From assembly GCA_017428585.1 (NCBI GenBank), contig JAFRQN010000137.1, positions 1 through 10,831 on the forward strand: a DNA stretch of 10,831 bases, read 5' to 3'. This stretch comes from Bacteroidota bacterium (lineage in GTDB: Bacteria > Bacteroidota > Ignavibacteria > Kapaibacteriales > UBA2268). Made by a program: the position numbers and the translations under genes. Below are positions 1 to 5,703 of this stretch, one piece after another; the stretch's first letter is position 1, and each line of letters begins with the position of its first letter. The notes beneath the pieces were generated by a model, which did no database searches, had not been told where the DNA came from, and saw nothing but the letters and a program-made list of their open reading frames with translations.

Positions 1-574
1 CCCATTCTCTAGCACTTGCATTTGATTTAGGATGTAAAATAATATTGAGTTTATCTTTAGATAATAATTTATTATAATCTTCTAATAAAATCTCGTTATT
101 ATCAAATCCATAGAATTTATGTAATTCTTTTAATGTGTATTGGTTGTTATATCCAAAATACTGTGCAAAAAATAAATTTAGCTGTGTTTCATGTAAATTT
201 GAATTTTTTCGTGATAATTTTATTAGTTTATTGCAGGTAAACCAATGATAAAATCTATTTCTTGTTCCTAATCTAATAGGAACTAATGCATCTTTTGCTA
301 ATTTGGCTATTGTTTTATTAGGAAAAACATGCAGTATAGCATCACAAGAATAGCTTTGTATTTTATTGACAGCGTCATTCCAATTTAATTTTTGTAATTC
401 ATCAAAATTAATGAATTCATCAACATGAGAACAGGTTGATACAACTGCTTTTGTATATTGTTTAGCTAAGAAATATATTTTTGCGTCAGGATATAATTCT
501 TTAAGTATACCAGTTAATGGCAGTGTTAAAATTACATCACCTATTGCATCTGTTCTTGAAATAATAAACTTCAT
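1..574 (-). CDS. GT9-family glycosyltransferase, ADP-heptose:LPS heptosyltransferase-like (partial, C-terminus outside window)
   Basis: An open frame runs on the minus strand from ATG at 574-572 to the window edge with no stop, giving 191 N-terminal residues. The protein begins MKFIISRTDAIGDVILTLP, the N-terminal signature of glycosyltransferase family 9 (WaaC/WaaF/RfaQ type). D13 in the AIGD turn matches the residue known as the catalytic base in E. coli WaaC. Near the edge, HPKSNASAREW (residues 181-191) matches the family motif that opens the C-terminal nucleotide-sugar-binding domain (usually HPGxxxxxKxW). Family members act on the cytoplasmic side of the inner membrane, adding heptose or a related sugar to lipopolysaccharide or another glycan. 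The exact donor and acceptor cannot be told from half a protein. No Shine-Dalgarno is visible before the ATG. It lies 106 bp downstream of queE on the same strand with no terminator between, so co-transcription is possible. Confidence 0.85.
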   Translation of the reverse strand, partial: MKFIISRTDAIGDVILTLPLTGILKELYPDAKIYFLAKQYTKAVVSTCSHVDEFINFDELQKLNWNDAVNKIQSYSCDAILHVFPNKTIAKLAKDALVPIRLGTRNRFYHWFTCNKLIKLSRKNSNLHETQLNLFFAQYFGYNNQYTLKELHKFYGFDNNEILLEDYNKLLSKDKLNIILHPKSNASAREW

Positions 575-680
575 AAAAATACAAATTACAAAAAAAATAA
601 ATAAAAACAAAAAACGATTGTTGAATGACGATAATTAATTCTATAGTAAGATATTGTATTTGATTATGTTAAGATCTATA
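575..680. other. Intergenic spacer between queE and the heptosyltransferase-like gene
   Basis: This is 106 bp of almost pure A+T sequence between two minus-strand genes. I see no stem-loop terminator after the queE stop, no convincing -35/-10 pair and no Shine-Dalgarno before the downstream ATG. Read-through from queE is the simplest reading, but a weak promoter cannot be excluded. Confidence 0.5.
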
Positions 681-1358
681 TTATACTCCTCGTGCATTCC
701 GATCCCAAATAACTTTATGTATTTGTATTTGTTGTCTGTATAATGAATTTGTAGATAGAATTAATTCTGCTAATTCCTTATGAGAAAATAACGTGTCTAC
801 TGCTGAAAATAATATATTCTTGGTTTTGTTTAATAATTTATATTGTTGTATAATGTTATGGCTCCATTCAAAATCATTTTTACTTGATATAACAAATTTT
901 ATTTCATCATTTTCTGTGATATAATTAAAATTATCAAATAAATTATGTTTTGACATATTAGAATCTGGACATTTTACATCTATTATTTTAATTATCTTGT
1001 TATTTAAATTACTTACGGAAATACTTCCATTGGTTTCTATTGCTATAGTAAAATTTTGATTTGTTAAATAATTAATTAAGTCAATAGAATTTTGCTGCAA
1101 TAAAGGTTCGCCGCCTGTAAATTCAATAAAATTACATTTATATGATTTAATTGTTTTAATTATTTCTTCAAAACTAATATTTTGACCATCACTAATTTTT
1201 TTAGCATATAATGTGTCGCACCATTTGCAGTCTAAATTGCAGCCAGCTAATCTTATGAACACGCAGGGAAGTCCTGCTCGAGTTCCTTCGCCTTGTATAG
1301 AATAAAATATTTCAACAATATTTAATGTTTTTGATAAAAATTCTTTATTCTGAATCAT
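681..1358 (-). CDS. queE: 7-carboxy-7-deazaguanine synthase QueE (radical SAM)
   Basis: The 225-residue protein has the expected QueE length and carries all its signatures. FYSIQGEG (18-25) is the QueE opening. C40-x3-C44-x2-C47 holds the [4Fe-4S] cluster that cleaves S-adenosylmethionine. TGGEP (81-85) and ETNGS (108-112) are the SAM-binding motifs, DVKCP (127-131) follows, and the C-terminus HKVIWDRNARGV matches the family's typical ending. QueE converts 6-carboxytetrahydropterin to 7-carboxy-7-deazaguanine in the cytoplasm, the ring-contraction step of the preQ0/queuosine tRNA-modification pathway. The residue after the third cysteine is D48, followed by T49, as in Mg-dependent QueE proteins. 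No other queuosine gene is in the window. The ATG at 1358 is the only in-frame start that keeps the N-terminus; no Shine-Dalgarno precedes it. It diverges from secD. Confidence 0.95.
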   Translation of the reverse strand: MIQNKEFLSKTLNIVEIFYSIQGEGTRAGLPCVFIRLAGCNLDCKWCDTLYAKKISDGQNISFEEIIKTIKSYKCNFIEFTGGEPLLQQNSIDLINYLTNQNFTIAIETNGSISVSNLNNKIIKIIDVKCPDSNMSKHNLFDNFNYITENDEIKFVISSKNDFEWSHNIIQQYKLLNKTKNILFSAVDTLFSHKELAELILSTNSLYRQQIQIHKVIWDRNARGV

Positions 1359-1419
1359 ATTTCAAAATATCTATAAAAATATATTTTTCAGTATTGATAA
1401 TGGTAATTTAATATAATAC

Positions 1420-1445
1420 AAAAATAATAATATATTATTGTTTTT
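1420..1445. repeat. AT-rich palindrome in the queE/secD divergent region
   Basis: The core at 1426-1439 (AATAATATATTATT) is a perfect 14-bp palindrome. It is extended by one T/G position (1425/1440) and then five A/T pairs (1420-1424 with 1441-1445). It has no loop, so it is more likely a dyad protein-binding site, or chance in AT-only DNA, than an RNA hairpin. Confidence 0.4.
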
Positions 1446-1511
1446 TATATATTTTCTTTTGAAATTTGAAATAATAAGTTTAATTTTGTATTTCTATAAA
1501 TTATCAAAAAT

Positions 1512-1549
1512 TTGTTTTTTGGTAACGAATAATGTTTTAAAAATATAAA
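1512..1549 (+). promoter_or_regulatory. Weak candidate promoter for secDF
   Basis: TTGGTA (1519-1524) or TTGTTT (1512-1517) could be a -35 element, with TATAAA (1544-1549) as -10. The spacing from TTGGTA is 19 bp, longer than ideal. In such AT-rich DNA -10-like hexamers are common, so this is a suggestion only. The Bacteroidetes-type TAnnTTTG element is not evident here. Confidence 0.2.
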
Positions 1550-1597
1550 ATTTTAATAAAGATATTTATATATAATTAAATAAAATACTTATTGAAT

Positions 1598-1603
1598 GGA
1601 GGT
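1598..1603 (+). promoter_or_regulatory. Shine-Dalgarno site that fixes the TTG start of secD
   Basis: GGAGGT sits five bases before TTG at 1609-1611. The nearby ATG at 1596-1598 is out of frame and overlaps the site, so the strong Shine-Dalgarno and the Lys-rich, membrane-anchor N-terminus support TTG as the true start. Confidence 0.85.
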
Positions 1604-1608
1604 GTTTT

Positions 1609-3753
1609 TTGAAAAAACATTTAGGCAAAATTGCACTTATTGTACTTCCTATTTTAGCAGTAATTATTTTGCTCTATCCAACTTACAATGCAAGTAGGTT
1701 AGAGAAAAAAGAGCAGGCTGCAAGAGTACAAGCAAAAAAAGCAGGAAATCCTGACGATTCATTAAAGATTATGGATGCATTCTATAAGAAATATGGTGAG
1801 GATTTAGCTGATGCGAAAAAAAGCCGTTTGAAATTAGGTCTAGATTTACGAGGCGGTATGTATGTGACAATGGAAGTAGATATCGTTAAATTAATTGAAG
1901 AATCTGCTTCTTCTGAATCAATTGATGAGACTTTTATTGAAGTTATTGAAAAAACTGCAGCAGATGTTGCTGAAAAAGAAGAAAGTTCTGCTATAGATAT
2001 TTTCTTAGATAACTTTGATAAAATTGCACGTCCAAAGGGTAAAACACTTCTAAATTATTTTGAAGAAACTGGTGATTTCTCAGATAATTCAGAAGAAAAA
2101 ATTATAGAAAAACTTAATGATAACGCTGATCAAGCTATAGACCAAGCTCGTGAAGTTATTAGACAACGTATTGACCAATACGGTGTAAGTGAACCTAGTA
2201 TTCAAAAAAGCGGCGTTAGACGTATTGTTCTTGAATTGCCAGGTGTGCAAAATCGTGCAGAAATGATGAATCTTTTACAAACAACTGCAAGACTTGAATT
2301 TAAATTAGTAAGAAATGATGAAAATATTGTTAAAGCATTTGCTAAGATTGATAAATATTTAAGTCTTAAAAACAAAGGTATGTCTGCTGAAGAACTTGAA
2401 AAAAGTTTATCAGAAGATGCCAATGAAGTAGATTCTACTGCTGCAGCTGAACAAGCAGATACTACAAAGGTAGCAGAAAATAATGCTGATACTACAAAAA
2501 CAGATTCTACTGCTGCTGTTGCTGCTGATACTAATAAAGATTCTGCTAACTCAAACAATCCTTATGCAGGTTTATCTGATGAGGAAGCAAGTAAAAGATA
2601 TTTGGCTGATCATCCATTTACAACTTTATTCTCTACTTTCTACTTACAAGGTGTAGGTGATAGAGCTCAACTTGTAAACTTTGGTTATATTACTGATGAT
2701 GTGCCAGAAGGTCAATATATGTTTAGAATTACTAAGGATTCTTTAAATAAATTCTTAGCTTATCTTGAAAGACCAGATATTAAAACTTTCTTACCTATAG
2801 ATTTACAAGTAGCTGTTGATGCTAAACCTGATAGACAAATATTAAAACAATCTAATATTGAAGTTTTTGATTTCTATTCTTTGAAAAAAGATGCTGAACT
2901 TACAGGTGATGTAATTACTGATGCAAAAGCAACTTTTGATCCTACTACAAATGCTCCTGTTGTTTCTATGAGCATGAGTGCTGATGGTGCTGAAAGCTGG
3001 GCAAGAATTACTGGTGCTAACTTGAAAAAACGTATAGCCATTGTATTAGATGGTAGAGTTTATTCTGCACCTACTGTACAAAATAAAATTACAGGCGGTA
3101 ATTCTCAAATTTCTGGTATGGCAAATACTGAAGAAGCTCACTTGTTAGAAATCGTGTTAAAAGCTGGTGCATTAAAAGCTCCTGTTAAAATTATTGAAGA
3201 GAGATTGGTTGGTCCTTCTCTTGGTGAAGACTCTATTAATGCAGGTTTAACTGCAAGTTTATTAGCAGTTGCTCTTGTTATATTATTTATGTTTATGTAT
3301 TATTCAACAGCAGGTCTTGTTGCAGATATCGCTGTTGTTATCAACGTTTCATTGATTTTATCAGTGCTTGCTGCTTTGCATGGTACTTTAACTTTACCTG
3401 GTATTGCTGGTATTATCCTTACTATGGGTATGGCAGTGGATGCCAATGTACTTATTTTTGAACGTATTAGAGAAGAACTTGCAAGAGGTCGTTCTATTAA
3501 GGCTGCAATAGATGATGGTTTCAAAAAAGCTTTAAGTGCTATCTTAGACTCTAATATTACTACATTTATTACTGGTTTAATACTTTATTATTGTGGAACT
3601 GGTCCTATTCAAGGTTTTGCTCTTACATTAATGATCGGTATACTTGGTACTTTATTTACAGCAATTTTTGTATCAAGAGCTTTAATCCAATTATGGTTGG
3701 TTAAATTTGATACAATGAGTTTTGGTCAAGCTAAATTAAAAAATAATAATTAA
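1609..3753 (+). CDS. secD: Protein translocase subunit SecD
   Basis: SecD, 714 residues, is the larger half of the inner-membrane SecDF complex. It uses the proton-motive force to pull secreted proteins out of the SecYEG channel on the periplasmic side. Visible parts are: a membrane anchor at about residues 8-25; the P1 domain start with GLDLRGG (77-83); a P1 base region including LDGRVYSAPTV; and five C-terminal membrane helices from about residue 547. AVDANVLIFERIREE holds D611, equivalent to the essential membrane aspartate of known SecD proteins. An unusual low-complexity insert rich in Asp, Thr, Ser and Ala lies at about residues 275-315 within the periplasmic P1 region. Similar inserts are known from Bacteroidota/Chlorobi SecD or SecDF. 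The start is TTG, chosen by the GGAGGT upstream. secF follows after 15 bp, so the two form an operon. No yajC gene is present. Confidence 0.97.
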   Translation: MKKHLGKIALIVLPILAVIILLYPTYNASRLEKKEQAARVQAKKAGNPDDSLKIMDAFYKKYGEDLADAKKSRLKLGLDLRGGMYVTMEVDIVKLIEESASSESIDETFIEVIEKTAADVAEKEESSAIDIFLDNFDKIARPKGKTLLNYFEETGDFSDNSEEKIIEKLNDNADQAIDQAREVIRQRIDQYGVSEPSIQKSGVRRIVLELPGVQNRAEMMNLLQTTARLEFKLVRNDENIVKAFAKIDKYLSLKNKGMSAEELEKSLSEDANEVDSTAAAEQADTTKVAENNADTTKTDSTAAVAADTNKDSANSNNPYAGLSDEEASKRYLADHPFTTLFSTFYLQGVGDRAQLVNFGYITDDVPEGQYMFRITKDSLNKFLAYLERPDIKTFLPIDLQVAVDAKPDRQILKQSNIEVFDFYSLKKDAELTGDVITDAKATFDPTTNAPVVSMSMSADGAESWARITGANLKKRIAIVLDGRVYSAPTVQNKITGGNSQISGMANTEEAHLLEIVLKAGALKAPVKIIEERLVGPSLGEDSINAGLTASLLAVALVILFMFMYYSTAGLVADIAVVINVSLILSVLAALHGTLTLPGIAGIILTMGMAVDANVLIFERIREELARGRSIKAAIDDGFKKALSAILDSNITTFITGLILYYCGTGPIQGFALTLMIGILGTLFTAIFVSRALIQLWLVKFDTMSFGQAKLKNNN
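2431..2553 (+). repeat. Low-complexity repeat encoding the SecD periplasmic insert
   Basis: Residues 275-315 of SecD are built from imperfect repeats such as DSTAA (275-279 and 299-303) and ADTTK (283-287 and 293-297). The DNA repeats match: GATTCTACTGCTG occurs near 2431 and again near 2503, and GATACTACAAA occurs twice. It is probably a flexible linker that can change length by slippage. Confidence 0.8.
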
Positions 3754-3754
3754 T

Positions 3755-3760
3755 AAGGAG
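3755..3760 (+). promoter_or_regulatory. Shine-Dalgarno site of secF
   Basis: AAGGAG starts one base after the secD stop and lies eight bases before the secF ATG at 3769. It supports that start and translation from a shared secDF mRNA. Confidence 0.85.
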
Positions 3761-3768
3761 ATTGAATA

Positions 3769-4680
3769 ATGGAATTTTTTGGTAAAACTAATATAGATTT
3801 TCTAAAATATAGAAAAGGATTTTTGATTTTTTCAATCGTACTTATTTCTGTTGGTATTATTCTTTCTGCCATATTAGGTCTTGATTATGGTATTGATTTT
3901 GAAGGTGGTACCGAATTAGCTGTATCTTTTGAAAAACCTATTAATACTGATAGAATCAGAGATGCTGTAGAGCAACTTGGTATAACTGGTTCTGAAATTA
4001 AATCATTTGGAAGTGATACTCAATATATGATTCGTATTAAACAATCATCTAAAACTCCAAAAGAAGTTGGTGAAGCTATTGACCAAGCTATTCCTGAAAT
4101 TAAGATGACTGTTCTTCAAATGAATCAAATTGGTCCTAAAATCGGTAGTGAATTGCGTGGTCAAGCTATTATAGCTATGATTATAGCTCTTGCTGCTTTG
4201 TTGATTTATATCGCTTTCCGTTTCGAATTTGTTTATGGTTGTGGCGCTATTCTTGCTATTTTCCACGATATCGTTGTAACATTTACAGTTGCTTTGATTA
4301 TTCATAAATTAGGCATTGTTAATATGGAAATCAATTTGACGTTCCTTGCTGCGATGCTGACTGTTATTGGTTACTCTATCAATAATACTGTGGTTATTTT
4401 CGACCGTATTCGTGAAAATAGAGAATATCATAAAGATAAATCAATCGTAAAACTTGTTAATTTAAGTATTAATGAAACATTAAGCAGAACTATTATTACT
4501 GTACTTACTACTTTATTAGTTCTTATCATGTTAATTGCATTTGGCGGTACTGTTCTTAAACCATTTGCAGTTATAATGACATTAGGTACTTGTTTCGGTG
4601 TTTATTCTTCTATTTATATCTCTACTTCTTATGTTGTATGGCAGCTCGAACGTAGAGGCGAAAACACTGCAAAAAAATAA
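3769..4680 (+). CDS. secF: Protein translocase subunit SecF
   Basis: SecF, 303 residues, is of normal length and partners SecD in the proton-driven step of Sec export. TM1 is at about 17-37, followed by GIDFEGGTE (41-49), the periplasmic P4 domain to about 120, and QIGPKIGSELRGQA leading into TM2. Four more helices follow, with GYSINNTVVIFDRIREN (about 201-217) as the signature loop. R240 in LSRTIITVLTTLLV corresponds to the conserved arginine needed for proton coupling. The position that is most often Asp in the GYSxND motif is Asn here (N206). The gene follows secD by 15 bp with its own AAGGAG and ends 30 bases before a strong terminator hairpin, so secD-secF is a closed two-gene operon. 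SecF is a separate protein, not fused to SecD as in most Bacteroidales. Confidence 0.97.
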   Translation: MEFFGKTNIDFLKYRKGFLIFSIVLISVGIILSAILGLDYGIDFEGGTELAVSFEKPINTDRIRDAVEQLGITGSEIKSFGSDTQYMIRIKQSSKTPKEVGEAIDQAIPEIKMTVLQMNQIGPKIGSELRGQAIIAMIIALAALLIYIAFRFEFVYGCGAILAIFHDIVVTFTVALIIHKLGIVNMEINLTFLAAMLTVIGYSINNTVVIFDRIRENREYHKDKSIVKLVNLSINETLSRTIITVLTTLLVLIMLIAFGGTVLKPFAVIMTLGTCFGVYSSIYISTSYVVWQLERRGENTAKK

Positions 4681-4701
4681 TAGTATCTACTTTTAATTTA
4701 T

Positions 4702-4737
4702 AAAAAAAAAAGAGTTTCTTCGGAAACTCTTTTTTTT
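4702..4737. terminator. Bidirectional rho-independent terminator between secF and the convergent thiF-like gene
   Basis: AGAGTTTC (4711-4718) pairs with GAAACTCT (4723-4730) around a TTCG loop (C-UUCG-G, an extra-stable tetraloop in + strand RNA). Nine A before the stem and seven T after it extend the helix and give a U-tract in both directions. It lies 21 bases after the secF stop and 48 bases beyond the stop of the minus-strand gene, so it can end both transcripts. Confidence 0.93.
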
Positions 4738-4785
4738 ATAATTGCTGCTATATTTAAACCAATATAATTCAAAAGAATATGTATC

Positions 4786-5481
4786 TTATATAATATCTAT
4801 GAGATTTGTCTGCATAGTAAGCAAATCTATTGTAAATAATTTATTAGATAATACTGTTCCTATACCTGTTATAATTTTAATAACTTCATTTGCTTCTATT
4901 CCGCCTATAATACATGGCAGTACTCCAAAAACACCTTTGGGCTGTGTTTTTGTTGAATTGTGTGAGGCAGAATATAGGCTGCGGTAATTAGTCTTACTGT
5001 TATAATTAAAAACTGACGCCTGACCGTTAAATTCACATATAGCTCCGTAAACGTATGGTTTGCCTAATTCTATACAGCTGTCGTTAATTAGCAGCCTCGA
5101 ATCAAAATTATCTGTTCCATCTACTACTATATCATATTTTGAAATAATTTCTAAAGCATTTGATGGATCTAATTTTGTATTATAAATATCTAATTTAATA
5201 GTAGAGTTTAGTTGTTCTAAAGTTGATTTTGCACATTCTACTTTTGGCATTCCAATCATATTTTCTCTGTATAAAATTTGACGTTGTAAATTTGTTAAAG
5301 ATACAACATCATTATCTATTATACCTAAATTTCCTATACCTGCTGCGGTTAGGTATAATGAAATAACAGAACCCAAGCCGCCGGCACCAACTAATAGAAC
5401 TTTGGAATTATTAATTTTTTCTTGTCCTTCTATTCCTATTTCATTTAATATAATATGTCTATTGTATCGTTCTATATCCAT
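4786..5481 (-). CDS. ThiF/MoeB/HesA-family sulfur-carrier adenylyltransferase, zinc-less short form
   Basis: The 231-residue protein is an E1-like adenylating enzyme. RYNRHIIL (5-12) is the MoeB/ThiF opening. GAGGLGS (32-38) is the ATP-binding loop. D56, D58, N64, R67 and Q68 form the DxD...NLQRQ nucleotide site, K80 follows, and DGTDNFDSR (121-129) contains the metal-binding Asp D124. Such enzymes adenylate the C-terminal Gly-Gly of a ubiquitin-like sulfur carrier (ThiS, MoaD or similar) for thiamine, molybdopterin or cysteine synthesis. The usual zinc CxxC is absent: the place of CYRCLF reads NYRSLY (N165, S168). The protein stops right after the fold, with no second CxxC and no C-terminal rhodanese domain. 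No carrier or thiamine/molybdenum gene is nearby, so the partner is unknown. An AAGG precedes the ATG by seven bases. It is monocistronic and convergent with secF. Confidence 0.88.
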   Translation of the reverse strand: MDIERYNRHIILNEIGIEGQEKINNSKVLLVGAGGLGSVISLYLTAAGIGNLGIIDNDVVSLTNLQRQILYRENMIGMPKVECAKSTLEQLNSTIKLDIYNTKLDPSNALEIISKYDIVVDGTDNFDSRLLINDSCIELGKPYVYGAICEFNGQASVFNYNSKTNYRSLYSASHNSTKTQPKGVFGVLPCIIGGIEANEVIKIITGIGTVLSNKLFTIDLLTMQTNLIDII

Positions 5482-5565
5482 AATACTGCCTTTTTTATAA
5501 ATATAATGTAAATAAATATAAGTTTGATTTTAAAATGATATGTAAATTTACTAAATTATACTTAG

Positions 5566-5602
5566 ATTTTATAATCAAAATTCTTATTTTTGATTATAAA
5601 AT
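5566..5602. repeat. Perfect 15-bp inverted repeat (left hairpin)
   Basis: ATTTTATAATCAAAA (5566-5580) is the exact reverse complement of 5588-5602, with a 7-base loop. The right arm is shared with a second inverted repeat (5593-5626), so both hairpins cannot form at once. Confidence 0.7.
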
Positions 5603-5626
5603 AAAAATAAATTTTTATTTTATAAT
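5593..5626. repeat. Perfect 16-bp inverted repeat (right hairpin, overlaps left one)
   Basis: ATTATAAAATAAAAAT (5593-5608) is the exact reverse complement of 5611-5626, with only AA between. As a result ATTTTATAAT occurs twice directly (5566-5575 and 5617-5626) and once inverted (5593-5602). It could be an operator array or alternative RNA folds. Confidence 0.7.
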
Positions 5627-5654
5627 ATTATGATATAAAATATATTCATAATTA

Positions 5655-5682
5655 TTGTTATAAATAAATAGTTGTATATAGT
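5655..5682 (+). promoter_or_regulatory. Weak candidate promoter of the restriction gene
   Basis: TTGTTA (5655-5660) and TATAGT (5677-5682) are 16 bp apart and resemble a sigma-70 promoter ending about 20 bases before the ATG. If real, the transcript would have a very short leader and the inverted repeats at 5566-5626 would lie upstream of the promoter as DNA sites. The AT background makes this uncertain. Confidence 0.25.
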
Positions 5683-5703
5683 TTAAGTTTAATATATATC
5701 AAT

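Larger units (their letters stand above)
1359..1608. other. Divergent intergenic region between queE and secD
   Basis: This is 250 bp of extreme A+T with no plausible gene. It must hold the promoters for queE (leftward) and secD (rightward). It contains a near-perfect AT palindrome (1420-1445), a weak promoter-like pair before secD, and the secD Shine-Dalgarno at 1598-1603. No preQ1-type riboswitch sequence was recognised on the queE side. Confidence 0.6.
5482..5703. other. Divergent intergenic region upstream of the thiF-like and restriction genes
   Basis: This is 222 bp with almost no G or C and no plausible gene. It must carry the promoters of the leftward thiF-like gene and the rightward restriction gene. 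Its notable content is two overlapping perfect inverted repeats (5566-5626) and a weak promoter-like pair close to the restriction gene. Confidence 0.6.

Noticed and set aside
1359..1450. preQ1 riboswitch before queE
   Set aside because: None of the conserved C-rich loop or A-rich tail elements of preQ1 riboswitches can be seen; the leader is almost pure A+T.
2202..2558. 118-residue minus-strand open frame inside secD
   Set aside because: It is the antisense of the SecD repeat insert. Its Ser/Ala/Val-rich content is the mirror of Thr/Asp/Ala codons, with no Shine-Dalgarno or family match.
4702..4737. Hairpin as a mobile-element end or attachment site
   Set aside because: The short stem, UUCG loop and flanking A and T tracts between convergent genes are those of a plain bidirectional terminator.
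4742..4987. 81-residue plus-strand open frame over the 3' end of the thiF-like gene
   Set aside because: It is antisense to the conserved ThiF-like C-terminus, with no ribosome site and no recognisable family.
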